Below, in pieces: positions 7,786-17,599 of a stretch of 36,403 nt of DNA. The notes beneath the pieces were generated by a model. The model saw only the letters and a program-made list of their open reading frames with translations. It was not told the DNA's origin and ran no database searches. The stretch comes from Bauldia sp. Its GTDB lineage: Bacteria; Pseudomonadota; Alphaproteobacteria; Rhizobiales; Kaistiaceae. The translations under genes were made by a program, and so were the position numbers. Every line of letters begins with the position of its first letter. Position 1 is the stretch's first letter. The stretch spans positions 1 to 36,403 of the forward strand of contig NZ_JAGRLA010000039.1 in assembly GCF_020442045.1 (NCBI RefSeq). The letters are read 5' to 3'.

Positions 7786-8688
7786 ATGCAAAAATGCATG
7801 GATTGGCGTATGGTCAAATTCGACTGGAACCGGGCGCGAGCCTTTCTCGTCACCGCCGAGGAAGGCTCGCTGTCGGCGGCGGCGCGGGCGCTCGGCCTCG
7901 CCCAGCCGACGCTCGGCCGGCAGATCGAGGCGCTGCAGAGGGAACTCGGCGTCGTCCTCTTCGAGCGGGTCGGCCGCGGGCTTCAGCTGACGCCGAACGG
8001 GCTCGATCTGGTCGAGCATGTCAAGGTGATGGGCGAGGCGGCGAGCCGCATGTCGCTCACCGCCTCAGGCCGGTCGCAGACGCTTGAAGGGCCGATCAGC
8101 ATCTCGGCGAGCGAGGTCTATTCCGCCTTCCTGATGCCGCCGATCATCGCCAAGCTGAGGCAGGTGGAACCGGGGATCACGATCGAGATCGTCGCGACCA
8201 ACACGGCGAGCGACCTGCTGCGCCGCGAGGCCGATATCGCGATCCGCAGCTTCCGGCCGGCGCAGCCCGAGCTGATCGCAAGGCATGTCCGCGACGACCG
8301 CGGCCGGCTCTATGGAAATGCCGCCTATCTCGACGCGATCGGCAACCCGTCGGCCTCCGACGACCTGACGGACGTCGCGTTCATCGGCTGGGACCGCACC
8401 GACGCGCTGATCGGCTACCTCAAGGGGCTGGGGCTCGACCTGACGCAGGATCACTTCCCCATCGTCACCGAGAACCAGCTCGTCCAGTGGCAACTGGTGA
8501 AGCAGGGCGCCGGGATCGGGGTGATGACCGAGGATGTCGGCGACAACGAGCCGACCGTCCGGCGCGCCTTCCCGGAAATCGATCCGGTGCCGATCCCGAT
8601 GTGGCTGACCACCCATCGCGAGGTCGGCACCAGCAGGCGGGTGCGCTTCGTCTTCGACCTTCTGGCGGACGAATTGAAGCGCGGCTAG
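7786..8688 (+). CDS. LysR-family transcriptional regulator
   Basis: This encodes a 300-residue DNA-binding regulator. The winged helix-turn-helix lies at about residues 15-70, with GSLSAAARALGLAQPTLGRQ (27-46) as the core. A periplasmic-binding-like effector domain starts near residue 95. The gene is divergent from the MDR oxidoreductase, the usual arrangement for a LysR regulator and its target. The start is uncertain: ATGs at 7786, 7798 and 7810 are in frame and none has a strong ribosome site. The third gives MVKFDWNRARAF, closest to related proteins that begin just before the helix-turn-helix. Confidence 0.92.
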   Translation: MQKCMDWRMVKFDWNRARAFLVTAEEGSLSAAARALGLAQPTLGRQIEALQRELGVVLFERVGRGLQLTPNGLDLVEHVKVMGEAASRMSLTASGRSQTLEGPISISASEVYSAFLMPPIIAKLRQVEPGITIEIVATNTASDLLRREADIAIRSFRPAQPELIARHVRDDRGRLYGNAAYLDAIGNPSASDDLTDVAFIGWDRTDALIGYLKGLGLDLTQDHFPIVTENQLVQWQLVKQGAGIGVMTEDVGDNEPTVRRAFPEIDPVPIPMWLTTHREVGTSRRVRFVFDLLADELKRG

Positions 8689-8702
8689 CCGGTGGCGCGG
8701 CC

Positions 8703-9800
8703 TCAGCAGGCCGGCACCGCCGGCGGCGTCACCGCCGGCACGATGTTGCGGCCAAGCACCCGGGTCACGCCTCCGGCCTGCCCGGTCCAGGCATTGAACG
8801 CCGCCCGCAATCCCCGCGCCGCGAGCCTCGCGGCGGCGGCCTGGCGGTTCGCCGGAAACGCGTTGCCAAGATCGTGACTCGTGGTTCCGGCCGGCTGCCA
8901 GAACTCGTCGGTCCAGAACCAGAGGCACTTGTTCTGGCAGCAGTAGTTCCAGTCATAGGTGAAGTAAGGCTGGGCCTGTCCGTTGACGTTTCGCGTCCCC
9001 GACGTGCCAATGACCATCTGCCAGTTTCCGGCGGTACAAGCCGACGAACAGGGGGAGATCCACGCCAGCGCGATCGTCTGCATGACGATCGCCATCCTGA
9101 GCAGGCCGCCGGCAAGCTCGGCCGCGCGTTCGCCGGACGTCTCCGCCGACCGTTTGAGCGCGGCAATGTCGACGCTCTCGCGGATGACCGCCGCGGCGGA
9201 GCTCGATCCGGCCCCGCTCCGCGACCTTCGTCCCCCGCAACACGACGCCGCCCGCAGGGCATTGTCCGGCCAGGTGAATGCGCGGTCGGTCACGGCCACG
9301 CCGATCGCCGCCTCGACGGAAAGTGCATCGAGAAAGAAACGATGCGCTATCTCGCCGGCCTCGTCCTGGGCGGAGGCGATCTCGGCCAGGAGGGCGTCGC
9401 GATCCGCCCCCTCATCGCCGTGAGAACACGGAAGCCGCAGGCTGTTGGCGGCGACCACCAGGGAATCGCTGATCTCCATCAGCGCCGAGGCGAGGTCGAT
9501 ACCGAGGCCAAAGGCGTCCTCATCGGACAGGGCCTTGCGGACGGCCGCCTTCGCGACATCGGCGGCCGCCAGCGTGCTGGTGGCGAAGGTGTCGAGGAGG
9601 CCGACATTGGTGCCATCGAAGGCCGCGACCTGCCTGGACAGGTCCTGCAGGCCGAAACCGACTTCGGAAAGCACGGCGGCCGAGGTCGACTTCTTCTGCG
9701 CTGCCTTGGCGATCGACTTCACGCCGCGGGCAAAGACCTCAGTGACTTTTGCTGTATCGGATGAAGAACGGCGAGCCGAAGCGCGGCGTTTTGCTGCCAT
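8703..9800 (-). CDS. Unrecognised 365-residue protein with a Cys/Trp-rich segment
   Basis: I do not recognise this protein. It has a near-perfect ribosome site (GGAGGT, seven bases before the ATG), which supports the frame. Residues 1-30 are basic and Ser/Lys/Arg-rich. Residues 30-240 are Ala/Leu/Glu-rich and predicted helical. At about 245-310 comes a distinct segment with six cysteines and clustered aromatics (SPCSSACTAGNW, then YDWNYCCQNKCLWFWTDEFW). The end is again Ala-rich and finishes in Cys. No signal peptide is visible. The gene converges on the LysR gene 14 bases away and is not obviously in an operon. Confidence 0.72.
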   Translation of the reverse strand: MAAKRRASARRSSSDTAKVTEVFARGVKSIAKAAQKKSTSAAVLSEVGFGLQDLSRQVAAFDGTNVGLLDTFATSTLAAADVAKAAVRKALSDEDAFGLGIDLASALMEISDSLVVAANSLRLPCSHGDEGADRDALLAEIASAQDEAGEIAHRFFLDALSVEAAIGVAVTDRAFTWPDNALRAASCCGGRRSRSGAGSSSAAAVIRESVDIAALKRSAETSGERAAELAGGLLRMAIVMQTIALAWISPCSSACTAGNWQMVIGTSGTRNVNGQAQPYFTYDWNYCCQNKCLWFWTDEFWQPAGTTSHDLGNAFPANRQAAAARLAARGLRAAFNAWTGQAGGVTRVLGRNIVPAVTPPAVPAC

Positions 9801-10031
9801 GGCGACTACCTCCGAATTTCAACTGGCCCGGCCAGTCGACGTTCAAGCTTTCGTACGCGATGGAATATTCATCCTGCACGGAACCGAAAAGAAAGACAAT
9901 CGGAAGGGAGTGAAAAACAATTCAAGGCAATCGAACGAAGATTTTCGTGTTGAAGAAATCTATCTCTCCGACGAACGAACTTGTTTCAAATTGGGCGGCG
10001 AACCCTGGCGGAGGGGCGACGAGCGCGGCGA

Positions 10032-10826
<795 letters not shown>

Positions 10827-10848
10827 GGGAAGTCTCCTTTCGGCGGCG

Positions 10849-12507
10849 TCAGCCGGCCGGATCGATGGCGCTCGCGGACTGTGCCCGGTCACGGAGCAAA
10901 TGCTTCTGGATCTTGCCGGTCGCGGTCTTCGGGATGGGTTCGAAGCGGATGGCGCGCGGCAGCTTGAAGCCGGCGAGATGGAGGCGGCAATGGGCGATCA
11001 GCTCGTCGGCACCGACCGCCTCATCGGGCCGGAGCTCGACGAAGGCGAGCGGCGTCTCGCCCCATTTCGGATCGGGCATCGCCACCACGGCGCAGGCCGC
11101 GACCGCGCGATGGCGATAGAGGACGTCCTCGATCTCGATCGAGGAGATGTTCTCGCCGCCGGAGATGATGACGTCCTTGCTGCGATCCTTGATCTTGACG
11201 TAGTGGCTGTCGTCGATCACCGCGAGGTCGCCGCTGTGGAACCAGCCGCCCCGGAAGGCGGCCTCGGTCGCCTCGCGATTCTTCAGATAGCCCTTCATGG
11301 TGATGTTGCCGCGGAACATGATCTCGCCCATCGTCGCGCCGTCGGCGGCGAGCGGCTCCATCGTCTCCGGATCGCGCACCGACATCCCCTCCTGGAGCGG
11401 ATAGCGCGCCCCCTGGCGGCCGTTGAGGCGGACCTGCTCGGCGAGCGGCTCGCGCTCCCATTCCGGACGCTTCACGCAGACCGAGGCGGGACCATAGACC
11501 TCGGTGAGGCCGTAGACATGGGTGATATCGAAGCCCATCCTCGCCATGCCCTCGATCATCGCGGCGGAGGGCGAGGCGGCGGCGACCATGCCCTTGACGC
11601 GATGGCCGATGCCCTCGCGCAGCGACGGATCGGCGTTGATCAGCATGGTGTGGACGATCGGCGCGCCGCAATAGTGGTCGGCCTTGTGGTCGCGGATCGC
11701 GGCGAAGATGGCCGCGGCCTCGACCTTGCGCAGACAGACATGGGTGCCGCCGAGGAGCGCCATGGTCCAGGGGAAGCACCAGCCGCTGCAGTGGAACATC
11801 GGCAGGGTCCAGAGATAGACCGCGAAATTCGGCATCGCCCAGGTAACGGCATTGGCGACCGCGTTGAGATAGGCGCCGCGGTGGCTGGTGACGACGCCCT
11901 TCGGCGCGCCGGTGGTGCCGGAGGTGTAGCTGACGGCAATCGCATCCCATTCGTCAGCCGGGCCCTCGAGGGCGTCAAGCGGTTCATGGGCGGCGAGCAG
12001 GGCCTCGTATTCGTGGGCGCCGAGCCGCTCGCCGGGACCGTCATATTCGCTGTCGCAGACGTCGATGACGATGAGCCCGCGGCCGTGCTCGCGCTCGAGG
12101 ATGCGGAGCGCCTCGGCGACGACCGGCGAGAACTCGGTATCGGTGATGAGAACCGATGCCTCGCAGTGATTCATCTGGAAGGCGAGCAGCGCCGCATCGA
12201 GGCGGGTATTGAGGGCGTTGACGACGGCACCGAGCGCGGGAAGCGCGTAATGGGCCTCGAGCATCTCCGGCGTGTTGGAGAGCATGGTGCTGACGGTGCT
12301 GTTCCGCCCGACACCGAGGCTCCGCAGCGCGGCAGCGAGCCGGGCCGAGCGATCGCGCGTCACCGCCCAGTCGTATCGCCGGCGCCCGTGGATGATCGCC
12401 GTGCGGTCGCCGAATATCTCGGCGCTGCGCTCGACAAAGCTCACCGGTGAAAGCGGGACGAAATTCGCCGCGTTGCGCTCAAGGCCCTCGTCGAAAATGC
12501 TCGTCAT
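10849..12507 (-). CDS. AMP-forming acyl-CoA synthetase
   Basis: This 552-residue ligase activates a carboxylic acid to its CoA thioester through an acyl-adenylate. The P-loop-like motif YTSGTTGAPKGVV is at 194-206, followed by the adenylate-binding region YGLTEVYGP. The hinge is GWFHSGDLAV and KIKDRSKDVIISGGENISS, and the catalytic lysine is in KTATGKIQK (K532). The length and motifs fit the medium/short-chain fatty acyl and methylmercaptopropionate-type ligases. The substrate is not determinable from sequence alone. It precedes the crotonase-fold gene in a likely two-gene operon. Confidence 0.93.
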   Translation of the reverse strand: MTSIFDEGLERNAANFVPLSPVSFVERSAEIFGDRTAIIHGRRRYDWAVTRDRSARLAAALRSLGVGRNSTVSTMLSNTPEMLEAHYALPALGAVVNALNTRLDAALLAFQMNHCEASVLITDTEFSPVVAEALRILEREHGRGLIVIDVCDSEYDGPGERLGAHEYEALLAAHEPLDALEGPADEWDAIAVSYTSGTTGAPKGVVTSHRGAYLNAVANAVTWAMPNFAVYLWTLPMFHCSGWCFPWTMALLGGTHVCLRKVEAAAIFAAIRDHKADHYCGAPIVHTMLINADPSLREGIGHRVKGMVAAASPSAAMIEGMARMGFDITHVYGLTEVYGPASVCVKRPEWEREPLAEQVRLNGRQGARYPLQEGMSVRDPETMEPLAADGATMGEIMFRGNITMKGYLKNREATEAAFRGGWFHSGDLAVIDDSHYVKIKDRSKDVIISGGENISSIEIEDVLYRHRAVAACAVVAMPDPKWGETPLAFVELRPDEAVGADELIAHCRLHLAGFKLPRAIRFEPIPKTATGKIQKHLLRDRAQSASAIDPAG

Positions 12508-12604
12508 ACCGTCGGCGACCTCCCTGCCATCCGCCGGGCCGGACTATGTCACGAGCCGGCGAAAATGCCGAGAGGCAGAGCCGGACGGAAAGGCGGATCG
12601 CCAT

Positions 12605-13558
12605 TCAGGAGGCGTCTTCGCCGGCGGGCTCCGGTTCGAGCGGCACCAGCGCCGCTACGATCCCCGCCCGGTCGGGCTCGAGGAAGGACGGAAGCTGGAG
12701 CGCGGAACCCAGCGCCTCCGGCGCTTCGTCGACGGCGAAACCGGGCAGATCGGTCGCGATCTCGAAAAGCACGCCACCCGGCTCGCGGAAATAGACGGAG
12801 CGGAAATATTTCCGGTCCTTCTGCTCCGTCGGCCAGAGGCGGAATTCGTCGGCAAGCCGCTCCGCCATCGCGGACTGGGCCTCATCGTCGGCGGCGCGGA
12901 ACGCGACGTGATGCACCGAGCCGCGTCCCGAGCGGCCGGCGAGGAAGCCGCCGACCTCGTGGATATCGACAATGCCGCCGGCTTTCGCCCCCTCGGCGCG
13001 GAAGCGGTGGATGCCGCCTTCGCGGCCGGCGGCGACGAAGCCAAGCACATCGGTGAGGATCGCCGCGGTGGGCGCAGCCTCGCCGAGCATCAGCGTGACG
13101 CCATGGAAGCCACGGATCGCATGCTCCGCCGGGATGCCTCCGCCGGTCCGGGCGGCCTCCGCCTCCGCACCGGCGACGCCGACCAGGGCGAGGCTGGTGC
13201 CGTCGGGATCGGTGAAACGCAGCACCGGCTCGCCGAAACGCTTCGCCGGCGCATCATGCGACACGCCGTGCTCGATGAAGCGGTGGAGCCAGTGGCCGAT
13301 CGACACGGCCGGAACCCGGAAGGCGGTCTCGCTGGTCTCGCCGACGCCGCGCCGGCCGGGGGCCGCATGCTCCCAGGGGAAGAAGGTCAGGATCGTGCCA
13401 GGGTTGCCGGCCTCGTCGCCGAAATAGAGATGCCAGGTCAGCGGATCGTCGAAGTTGACGGTCTTCTTGACCAGCCGGAGACCGAGGACACGGGTGTAGA
13501 AATCGAGATTGCGGCTCGCCCTCCCCGCGATGGCGGTGACGTGATGAATACCGGCCAT
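12605..13558 (-). CDS. Two-domain VOC dioxygenase (ring-cleaving type)
   Basis: This 317-residue protein has duplicated glyoxalase/bleomycin-resistance folds. The start MAGIHHVTAIAGRAS follows AAAGGAGGATC, a strong ribosome site; a longer frame upstream has no support. Candidate metal ligands are a histidine in GIHHVTAIAG near the N-terminus, a histidine in SVHHVAF near 220, and the glutamate in FEIATD near 270. This is the pattern of PcpA/LinE-like (hydro)quinone dioxygenases. Genomes often annotate such proteins as ring-cleaving dioxygenases although few have been tested. A glutathione S-transferase gene lies just upstream on the same strand, hinting at aromatic or electrophile metabolism. 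Confidence 0.88.
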   Translation of the reverse strand: MAGIHHVTAIAGRASRNLDFYTRVLGLRLVKKTVNFDDPLTWHLYFGDEAGNPGTILTFFPWEHAAPGRRGVGETSETAFRVPAVSIGHWLHRFIEHGVSHDAPAKRFGEPVLRFTDPDGTSLALVGVAGAEAEAARTGGGIPAEHAIRGFHGVTLMLGEAAPTAAILTDVLGFVAAGREGGIHRFRAEGAKAGGIVDIHEVGGFLAGRSGRGSVHHVAFRAADDEAQSAMAERLADEFRLWPTEQKDRKYFRSVYFREPGGVLFEIATDLPGFAVDEAPEALGSALQLPSFLEPDRAGIVAALVPLEPEPAGEDAS

Positions 13559-13639
13559 GGCCGATCCTCCTTTTTCGGGAACGGCCCCTTCACTGCCGCC
13601 CGGGGTGCGTTTCAGCTTTCGACTCACGAACGGGCGCCG

Positions 13640-14260
13640 CTACCTCAATGGCAGGACCAATATCTTCTTCGCTGCCTCGCGCTCGCGAACCGTTCGAATC
13701 CAGCGCTCAAGATGTGGCCGCGCCGTTCTGTCGACAGGCAGCCCCATCCATCGATGGGCGATGACGGCAAGGCATATGTCGGCCATCGAAAAATGCGCGC
13801 CATTGGCGAACTCCTTGTCCGCCAGATGCCGGTCCAGGATTGCCACATAGGTTTCCGTCTTCGCCAGCGACTCGTCGATTTGACCAAGATCGCGCCTCGG
13901 CCTTTCGATACGGACAAGCTGCTGGAAGGCGGGACGCAAGGCCGAATAGAATTGAAGGTTCGCCCAATCCATCCACCGATCCGCAAGGGCACGCTCCTGA
14001 AGATCGGCCGGATAGAAGAATGCATCGCCATATCTGGCGCCAAGATAGCGAACGATCGCGTTCGATTCCCACAATATGAAGCCGCCGTCGTCAATAACCG
14101 GCACCAAGCCATTGGGGTTGAGCATCCTGAAGTCCGGCGTCCTTGTCCCGCCATGCTCCATGCCCGCCGGGACAAGGTCATAGTCGACACCGAGTTCCTC
14201 AACCGCCCAAACGACTTTCTGGACATTGTTGGACTTCAGTCCGCCCCAGATGGTCAGCAT
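13640..14260 (-). CDS. Glutathione S-transferase family protein
   Basis: This 206-residue cytoplasmic protein has a thioredoxin-like N-terminal domain (about 1-80) with the cis-proline site NGLVPVIDDGG and the gamma-glutamyl-binding motif LWESNAIVRYL. An all-helical C-terminal domain with FSMADICLAV, the N-capping box region, follows. A serine/asparagine pair (LKSNNVQK, residues 8-15) occupies the place of the glutathione-activating residue. It is transcribed toward the VOC dioxygenase 81 bases away and may share a promoter with it. Conjugation or dehalogenation of an electrophile is typical for the family; the substrate is unknown. Confidence 0.9.
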   Translation of the reverse strand: MLTIWGGLKSNNVQKVVWAVEELGVDYDLVPAGMEHGGTRTPDFRMLNPNGLVPVIDDGGFILWESNAIVRYLGARYGDAFFYPADLQERALADRWMDWANLQFYSALRPAFQQLVRIERPRRDLGQIDESLAKTETYVAILDRHLADKEFANGAHFSMADICLAVIAHRWMGLPVDRTARPHLERWIRTVREREAAKKILVLPLR

Positions 14261-14357
14261 GGAGTGTTGTCCTCCAGATTTGCGTCAACGCGAAGTCTAT
14301 TCCCAGTTGGCGGCTATCGTCGTGAAAAAGGCTGAAATGCCGGACAGGCTACCGTGT

Positions 14358-14373
14358 CGGGTTTCGCAACCCG
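14358..14373. terminator. Small hairpin between dgoA and the GST gene
   Basis: CGGGTT-TCGC-AACCCG forms a 6-bp stem with a four-base loop in the gap downstream of dgoA (minus strand). It has no T-run. It could end the dgoKA transcript, but support is weak. A minus-strand T-tract close to the dgoA stop (14517-14521) is another candidate. Confidence 0.3.
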
Positions 14374-14535
14374 CCGCTGTCGCGTCATCGACAACGCGCC
14401 CGGGCAATCGACGAATTGTCTATTGACGGACGGCAGCATGCCGGCGATCCGCATCGCCGCGACCGTCATCTGCCGGATCGGACGATGAACCCCGAGCCTA
14501 GACAGGCATGCGCGAAAAAGAAGCCAGCCGGCCGG

Positions 14536-15165
14536 TCAGGCGGCGACGCATGCCCGGTATGCGGCGACCATTCCGGCCGCCCGCGCGGCGACGTCATCGG
14601 CGGTCATGCCCGGCTTGAAGAGGCTGGAGCCGATTCCGAAGCCCGCCACGCCGGCCGCGAGATAATCGCCGATAGTCGATGCATCGACGCCGCCGACGGC
14701 AAGGAGCGGCAGGTCCGGCGGCAGGACCGCGCGCATCGCCCTGATGCCGGCCGGACCGAGGATATCGCCAGGAAAGAACTTCAGGGCGTCGGCCCCGGCC
14801 GCGATCGCGCCGAAGGCCTCGGTGGCGGTAAAGACACCCGGAAAGGAGGCGAGGCCCGCGGCCTTCGTGGCGCGGATCACCGCGTCGTCACGGTTCGGCG
14901 AGACGATGATCCTTCCGCCCGCGGCGGCCACCGCCTCCACCTGCTCGACCGCCAGCACCGTTCCGGCACCGACGATGGCGCGGTCCCCCGCCTGCCGCGC
15001 CATGATCGCGATGCTGTCGAGCGGATCGGGCGAATTGAGCGGCACCTCGAGCACGCCGATGCCGGCCGCAATCAGCGCCTCGAGCACGGCCTCCGCCTCT
15101 TCGGGCCGGATGCCGCGGAGGATCGCGACAAGCGGCAGATGACCGGCGAAAACATCCCTCGTCAT
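14536..15165 (-). CDS. dgoA: 2-dehydro-3-deoxy-6-phosphogalactonate aldolase
   Basis: This 209-residue class I aldolase splits 2-keto-3-deoxy-6-phosphogalactonate into pyruvate and glyceraldehyde 3-phosphate, the last step of the De Ley-Doudoroff route. The catalytic glutamate (E40 in VLEVPLNSP) and the Schiff-base lysine (K129 in DALKFFPGD) are both present, as is the RGI motif after the first strand. The start overlaps the dgoK stop by ATGA, so the two are translationally coupled. The EDA-type KDPG aldolase is a close relative. The adjacent kinase is what favours the galactonate pathway. Confidence 0.92.
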   Translation of the reverse strand: MTRDVFAGHLPLVAILRGIRPEEAEAVLEALIAAGIGVLEVPLNSPDPLDSIAIMARQAGDRAIVGAGTVLAVEQVEAVAAAGGRIIVSPNRDDAVIRATKAAGLASFPGVFTATEAFGAIAAGADALKFFPGDILGPAGIRAMRAVLPPDLPLLAVGGVDASTIGDYLAAGVAGFGIGSSLFKPGMTADDVAARAAGMVAAYRACVAA

Positions 15166-16106
15166 CGGCTCTCTCCGGGCAGGAAGCCTATCCCGCGGGC
15201 GAGCGACACGAGCCCGGCAAGGACCATCTCGCCGCCATCGAGGGTCCCGGTCGCGAAGCCGGCGACCTCGAAGGCCCGGTGGTAGGCGCGCGCCAGCGAG
15301 CGCGCGCCGACGATGCCGATCGCCGTGCCGTCCTGGAGGCGGCCGGCGGACCTGGCCGCGGCGATCTCGCCGCCGATGACAATGCCGGAGAGATAGGCGC
15401 GGTTGGCGTGGAGGTCGACATCGTCGAGAAGGTATCGGGCGCGCACCGAGAAGACGGCGGCGAGAAAGGGGAGCCCCTCGACGACCATACGGCGGACACC
15501 GAGCGCGAAATCCGGCGACGTCGCGAGGTCGCCATCCTCCCCCGTCACGGAATGGCGAAGGAAGGACTGATGCGCCAGCAGGTGAAACAGCTCGCCGGTC
15601 AGGAAGGTCTGGAAGTCGGCGATCGCCCCCTCGCCGATCGTCGCCCATTTCGAATGGGTGCCGGGGAGGATGGCGAGGCCCCGATAGCCGCCGGGGCGCT
15701 CGAGCAGGCCGACCATCTGGGTCTCTTCGCCGCGAATGACATCGCCGTCGCGGTCCGGGGAGCGGACCATGACGCCGGGGACGATGGCGACCGGCCGGCC
15801 CTTCGCCGTCTCGAAGCGCAGGATGCCGGCGGCGATCGCGGCCGGGGTTGCCGGGCAGGCGACATAGGGCGCCTCCCGCCAGCCCTGACGGCTGCCGATC
15901 ATCCCCGCCATGATCGCCGGAACCGCGGGCCATTCGGCGACCAATCGCTCGAACGCCGCTTCATGGGTGCCGGCCGCGACCTTTCCGATGCCGTCGTCGC
16001 TGCCGGCTTCGGCAAGCACCGCGCCGCCGGCCGAGAGCAGCATCGCGCGGAGCCGGCTGGTGCCCCAGTCAACCGCGATGAGAGCGGCCTGGTCGTTTGA
16101 AGTCAT
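15162..16106 (-). CDS. dgoK: 2-dehydro-3-deoxygalactonokinase
   Basis: This 314-residue sugar-acid kinase phosphorylates 2-keto-3-deoxygalactonate for the aldolase encoded immediately downstream. The ATP-binding motif VDWGTSRLRAMLL sits at about residues 13-25, and the mid-protein signature LPGTHSKWA is typical of DgoK. The length is normal for the family. No galactonate dehydratase (dgoD) or galactose dehydrogenase is adjacent, so the upstream steps are encoded elsewhere. The LacI-type repressor gene just upstream, on the same strand, probably controls this pair as well as the divergent transporter. Confidence 0.93.
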   Translation of the reverse strand: MTSNDQAALIAVDWGTSRLRAMLLSAGGAVLAEAGSDDGIGKVAAGTHEAAFERLVAEWPAVPAIMAGMIGSRQGWREAPYVACPATPAAIAAGILRFETAKGRPVAIVPGVMVRSPDRDGDVIRGEETQMVGLLERPGGYRGLAILPGTHSKWATIGEGAIADFQTFLTGELFHLLAHQSFLRHSVTGEDGDLATSPDFALGVRRMVVEGLPFLAAVFSVRARYLLDDVDLHANRAYLSGIVIGGEIAAARSAGRLQDGTAIGIVGARSLARAYHRAFEVAGFATGTLDGGEMVLAGLVSLARGIGFLPGESR

Positions 16107-16204
16107 GCCTGCCGAATATCCCTTCCCGTCGCGTCCGGCGAGTGCCGGAGCCCGCCGCGCTTGTGTGGCAAGCGCGGCGACGCGTCAACCCATGCGGCAA
16201 CCGG

Positions 16205-17230
16205 TCAACGGCCGGGGGCCGGCCCGGTCGAGCCGCGAATGATCAGGTCGACCGGCCAGAGCTCCTGGAGCGTGCCGGGCGAGCGGCCGGTCAGGAGATC
16301 GATCGCCATCTCGGCGACCCGCGTGCCGGCGGCGCGGATCGGCGACCGGGTGGTCGACATGGGCGGCACCATCCGATCCGGATTGAGAAAGGGGAAGACG
16401 TCGTCATGGGCAATGATCGAGACGTCCTGGCCCAGCACGAGGCCGGCGCTGCGCAGCGCGCGGAAGGCGCCGAGCGCCAGCATCATGCTGCCGACGACAA
16501 TCGCGGTCGGCGGCTGCGCCTCGGCGAGGAAGCGCTCGGTTGCCCGGTAGCCGACCTCGTCGGTCATCGTGCCGCTGGCCATCAGCCGGGGATCCGCCTG
16601 GATGGCGCGGGCTTCCAGCGCGCTGCGATAGCCGCGCTCGCGATACACCGCATAGCTGAAGCGCGAATCGCCGTTGATCAGCGCAATGCGTTGGTGACCG
16701 AGATCGAGAAGGTGTTTGGTGGCATGCCGGAAGCCGCCCTCGTTGTCGATGTCGAGCCAGGCATGCTGGGCGTCACTCTGAGTGCGGCCGTGAACGACGA
16801 AGGGGCAACCGAGCTCCATCAGCAGCGGCACGCGCAGGTCGCCGACCACCGGGCTCGACAGGATGATGGCATCGACCCGTGTCCCGCCCGCCATGCGCCG
16901 GTAGCTCGCCAGCTCGTCATCGCCGGAGGTCGGCGACAGCACGATGTCGATCTCGTCCTCAATGAGTCGCTCGCCGATGCCGGCAAGAAACTCGACGAAA
17001 TGCGGGTCGACGAGAAGGTTGCGGTTGGACGGGAAGACGGCGCCGATCGCGCCGGCACGGCCGGTCGCCAGCCGGCGGGCGCTGGCGTTTGGCCGGTAGT
17101 CGAGCCGCCTTGCGGTCTCCAGCACCCGCTGCCGGGTCTTCTCGTTGACCTCCGGATAGCCGTTCAGCGCGCGGCTCACCGTCGTCGGCGACAGCCCGAG
17201 CTGCCTGGCCAGATCCTTCAGCTTGATCAA
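16205..17230 (-). CDS. LacI-family transcriptional repressor
   Basis: This 341-residue regulator has the helix-turn-helix and hinge at residues 1-58 (MIKLKDLARQLGLSPTTVSR, then PNASARRLATGR). A periplasmic-binding-protein-like ligand and dimerisation domain follows. It lies upstream of dgoK and dgoA on the same strand and divergent from the ABC importer. A copy of AAAGCGCTTT lies 28 bases upstream of its own ATG and a second copy flanks the importer promoter. The repressor therefore probably controls both directions and itself. The inducer would be a sugar or sugar acid of this locus. The AglR-like N-terminus is common in rhizobial sugar operons. Confidence 0.94.
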   Translation of the reverse strand: MIKLKDLARQLGLSPTTVSRALNGYPEVNEKTRQRVLETARRLDYRPNASARRLATGRAGAIGAVFPSNRNLLVDPHFVEFLAGIGERLIEDEIDIVLSPTSGDDELASYRRMAGGTRVDAIILSSPVVGDLRVPLLMELGCPFVVHGRTQSDAQHAWLDIDNEGGFRHATKHLLDLGHQRIALINGDSRFSYAVYRERGYRSALEARAIQADPRLMASGTMTDEVGYRATERFLAEAQPPTAIVVGSMMLALGAFRALRSAGLVLGQDVSIIAHDDVFPFLNPDRMVPPMSTTRSPIRAAGTRVAEMAIDLLTGRSPGTLQELWPVDLIIRGSTGPAPGR

Positions 17231-17257
17231 TTCGGCGTTCCTCCGAATCCGACATTC

Positions 17258-17267
17258 AAAGCGCTTT
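17258..17267. promoter_or_regulatory. LacI-type operator O1 (AAAGCGCTTT)
   Basis: A perfect 10-bp palindrome with the central CG step typical of LacI-family sites. It is located in the leader of the repressor gene, where binding would give autoregulation. Its centre is 210 bp from that of the second copy. Confidence 0.7.
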
Positions 17268-17432
17268 CAAATCACGATGCAAGTGGCCGCGCCGCCGATG
17301 GCGTCTCCGCCCCGCAAGGCGTGTCATCGGCGCCGGCCGCCACCGTCCTCCCGCAGAGCGAGAACCATTGATTCTGTTGGGATTACCCTGCGCCCGCGGG
17401 AATGCCCTCCCATGCGCCCCGGCCCGCGCAAC

Positions 17433-17462
17433 TTGACACGCTCCGGTGTTGTCGGCGATATT
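17433..17462 (+). promoter_or_regulatory. Probable sigma-70 promoter of the ABC importer
   Basis: TTGACA (17433-17438), an exact -35 box, is followed after 18 bases by GATATT (17457-17462), which matches TATAAT at four of six positions. The second operator starts two bases after the -10 box, so a bound repressor would cover the transcription start. Confidence 0.6.
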
Positions 17463-17464
17463 TG

Positions 17465-17480
17465 TCCAAAGCGCTTTGGA
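17465..17480. promoter_or_regulatory. LacI-type operator O2 (TCCAAAGCGCTTTGGA)
   Basis: A perfect 16-bp palindrome containing the same AAAGCGCTTT core as the site at 17258. It covers the expected transcription start of the importer operon, 120 bases upstream of the binding-protein ATG. Confidence 0.78.
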
Positions 17481-17599
17481 TTTTTGGCTTCTGGAGCGTT
17501 TGGAGGGAGGAGACATGGACGATCCGCGCGCCAGCCCGGCGCCGGCCCGTCGACGAGTCCTTCCGCGCCGTGTTTGAAGCTTTCAGGGAGGAAACCGCA

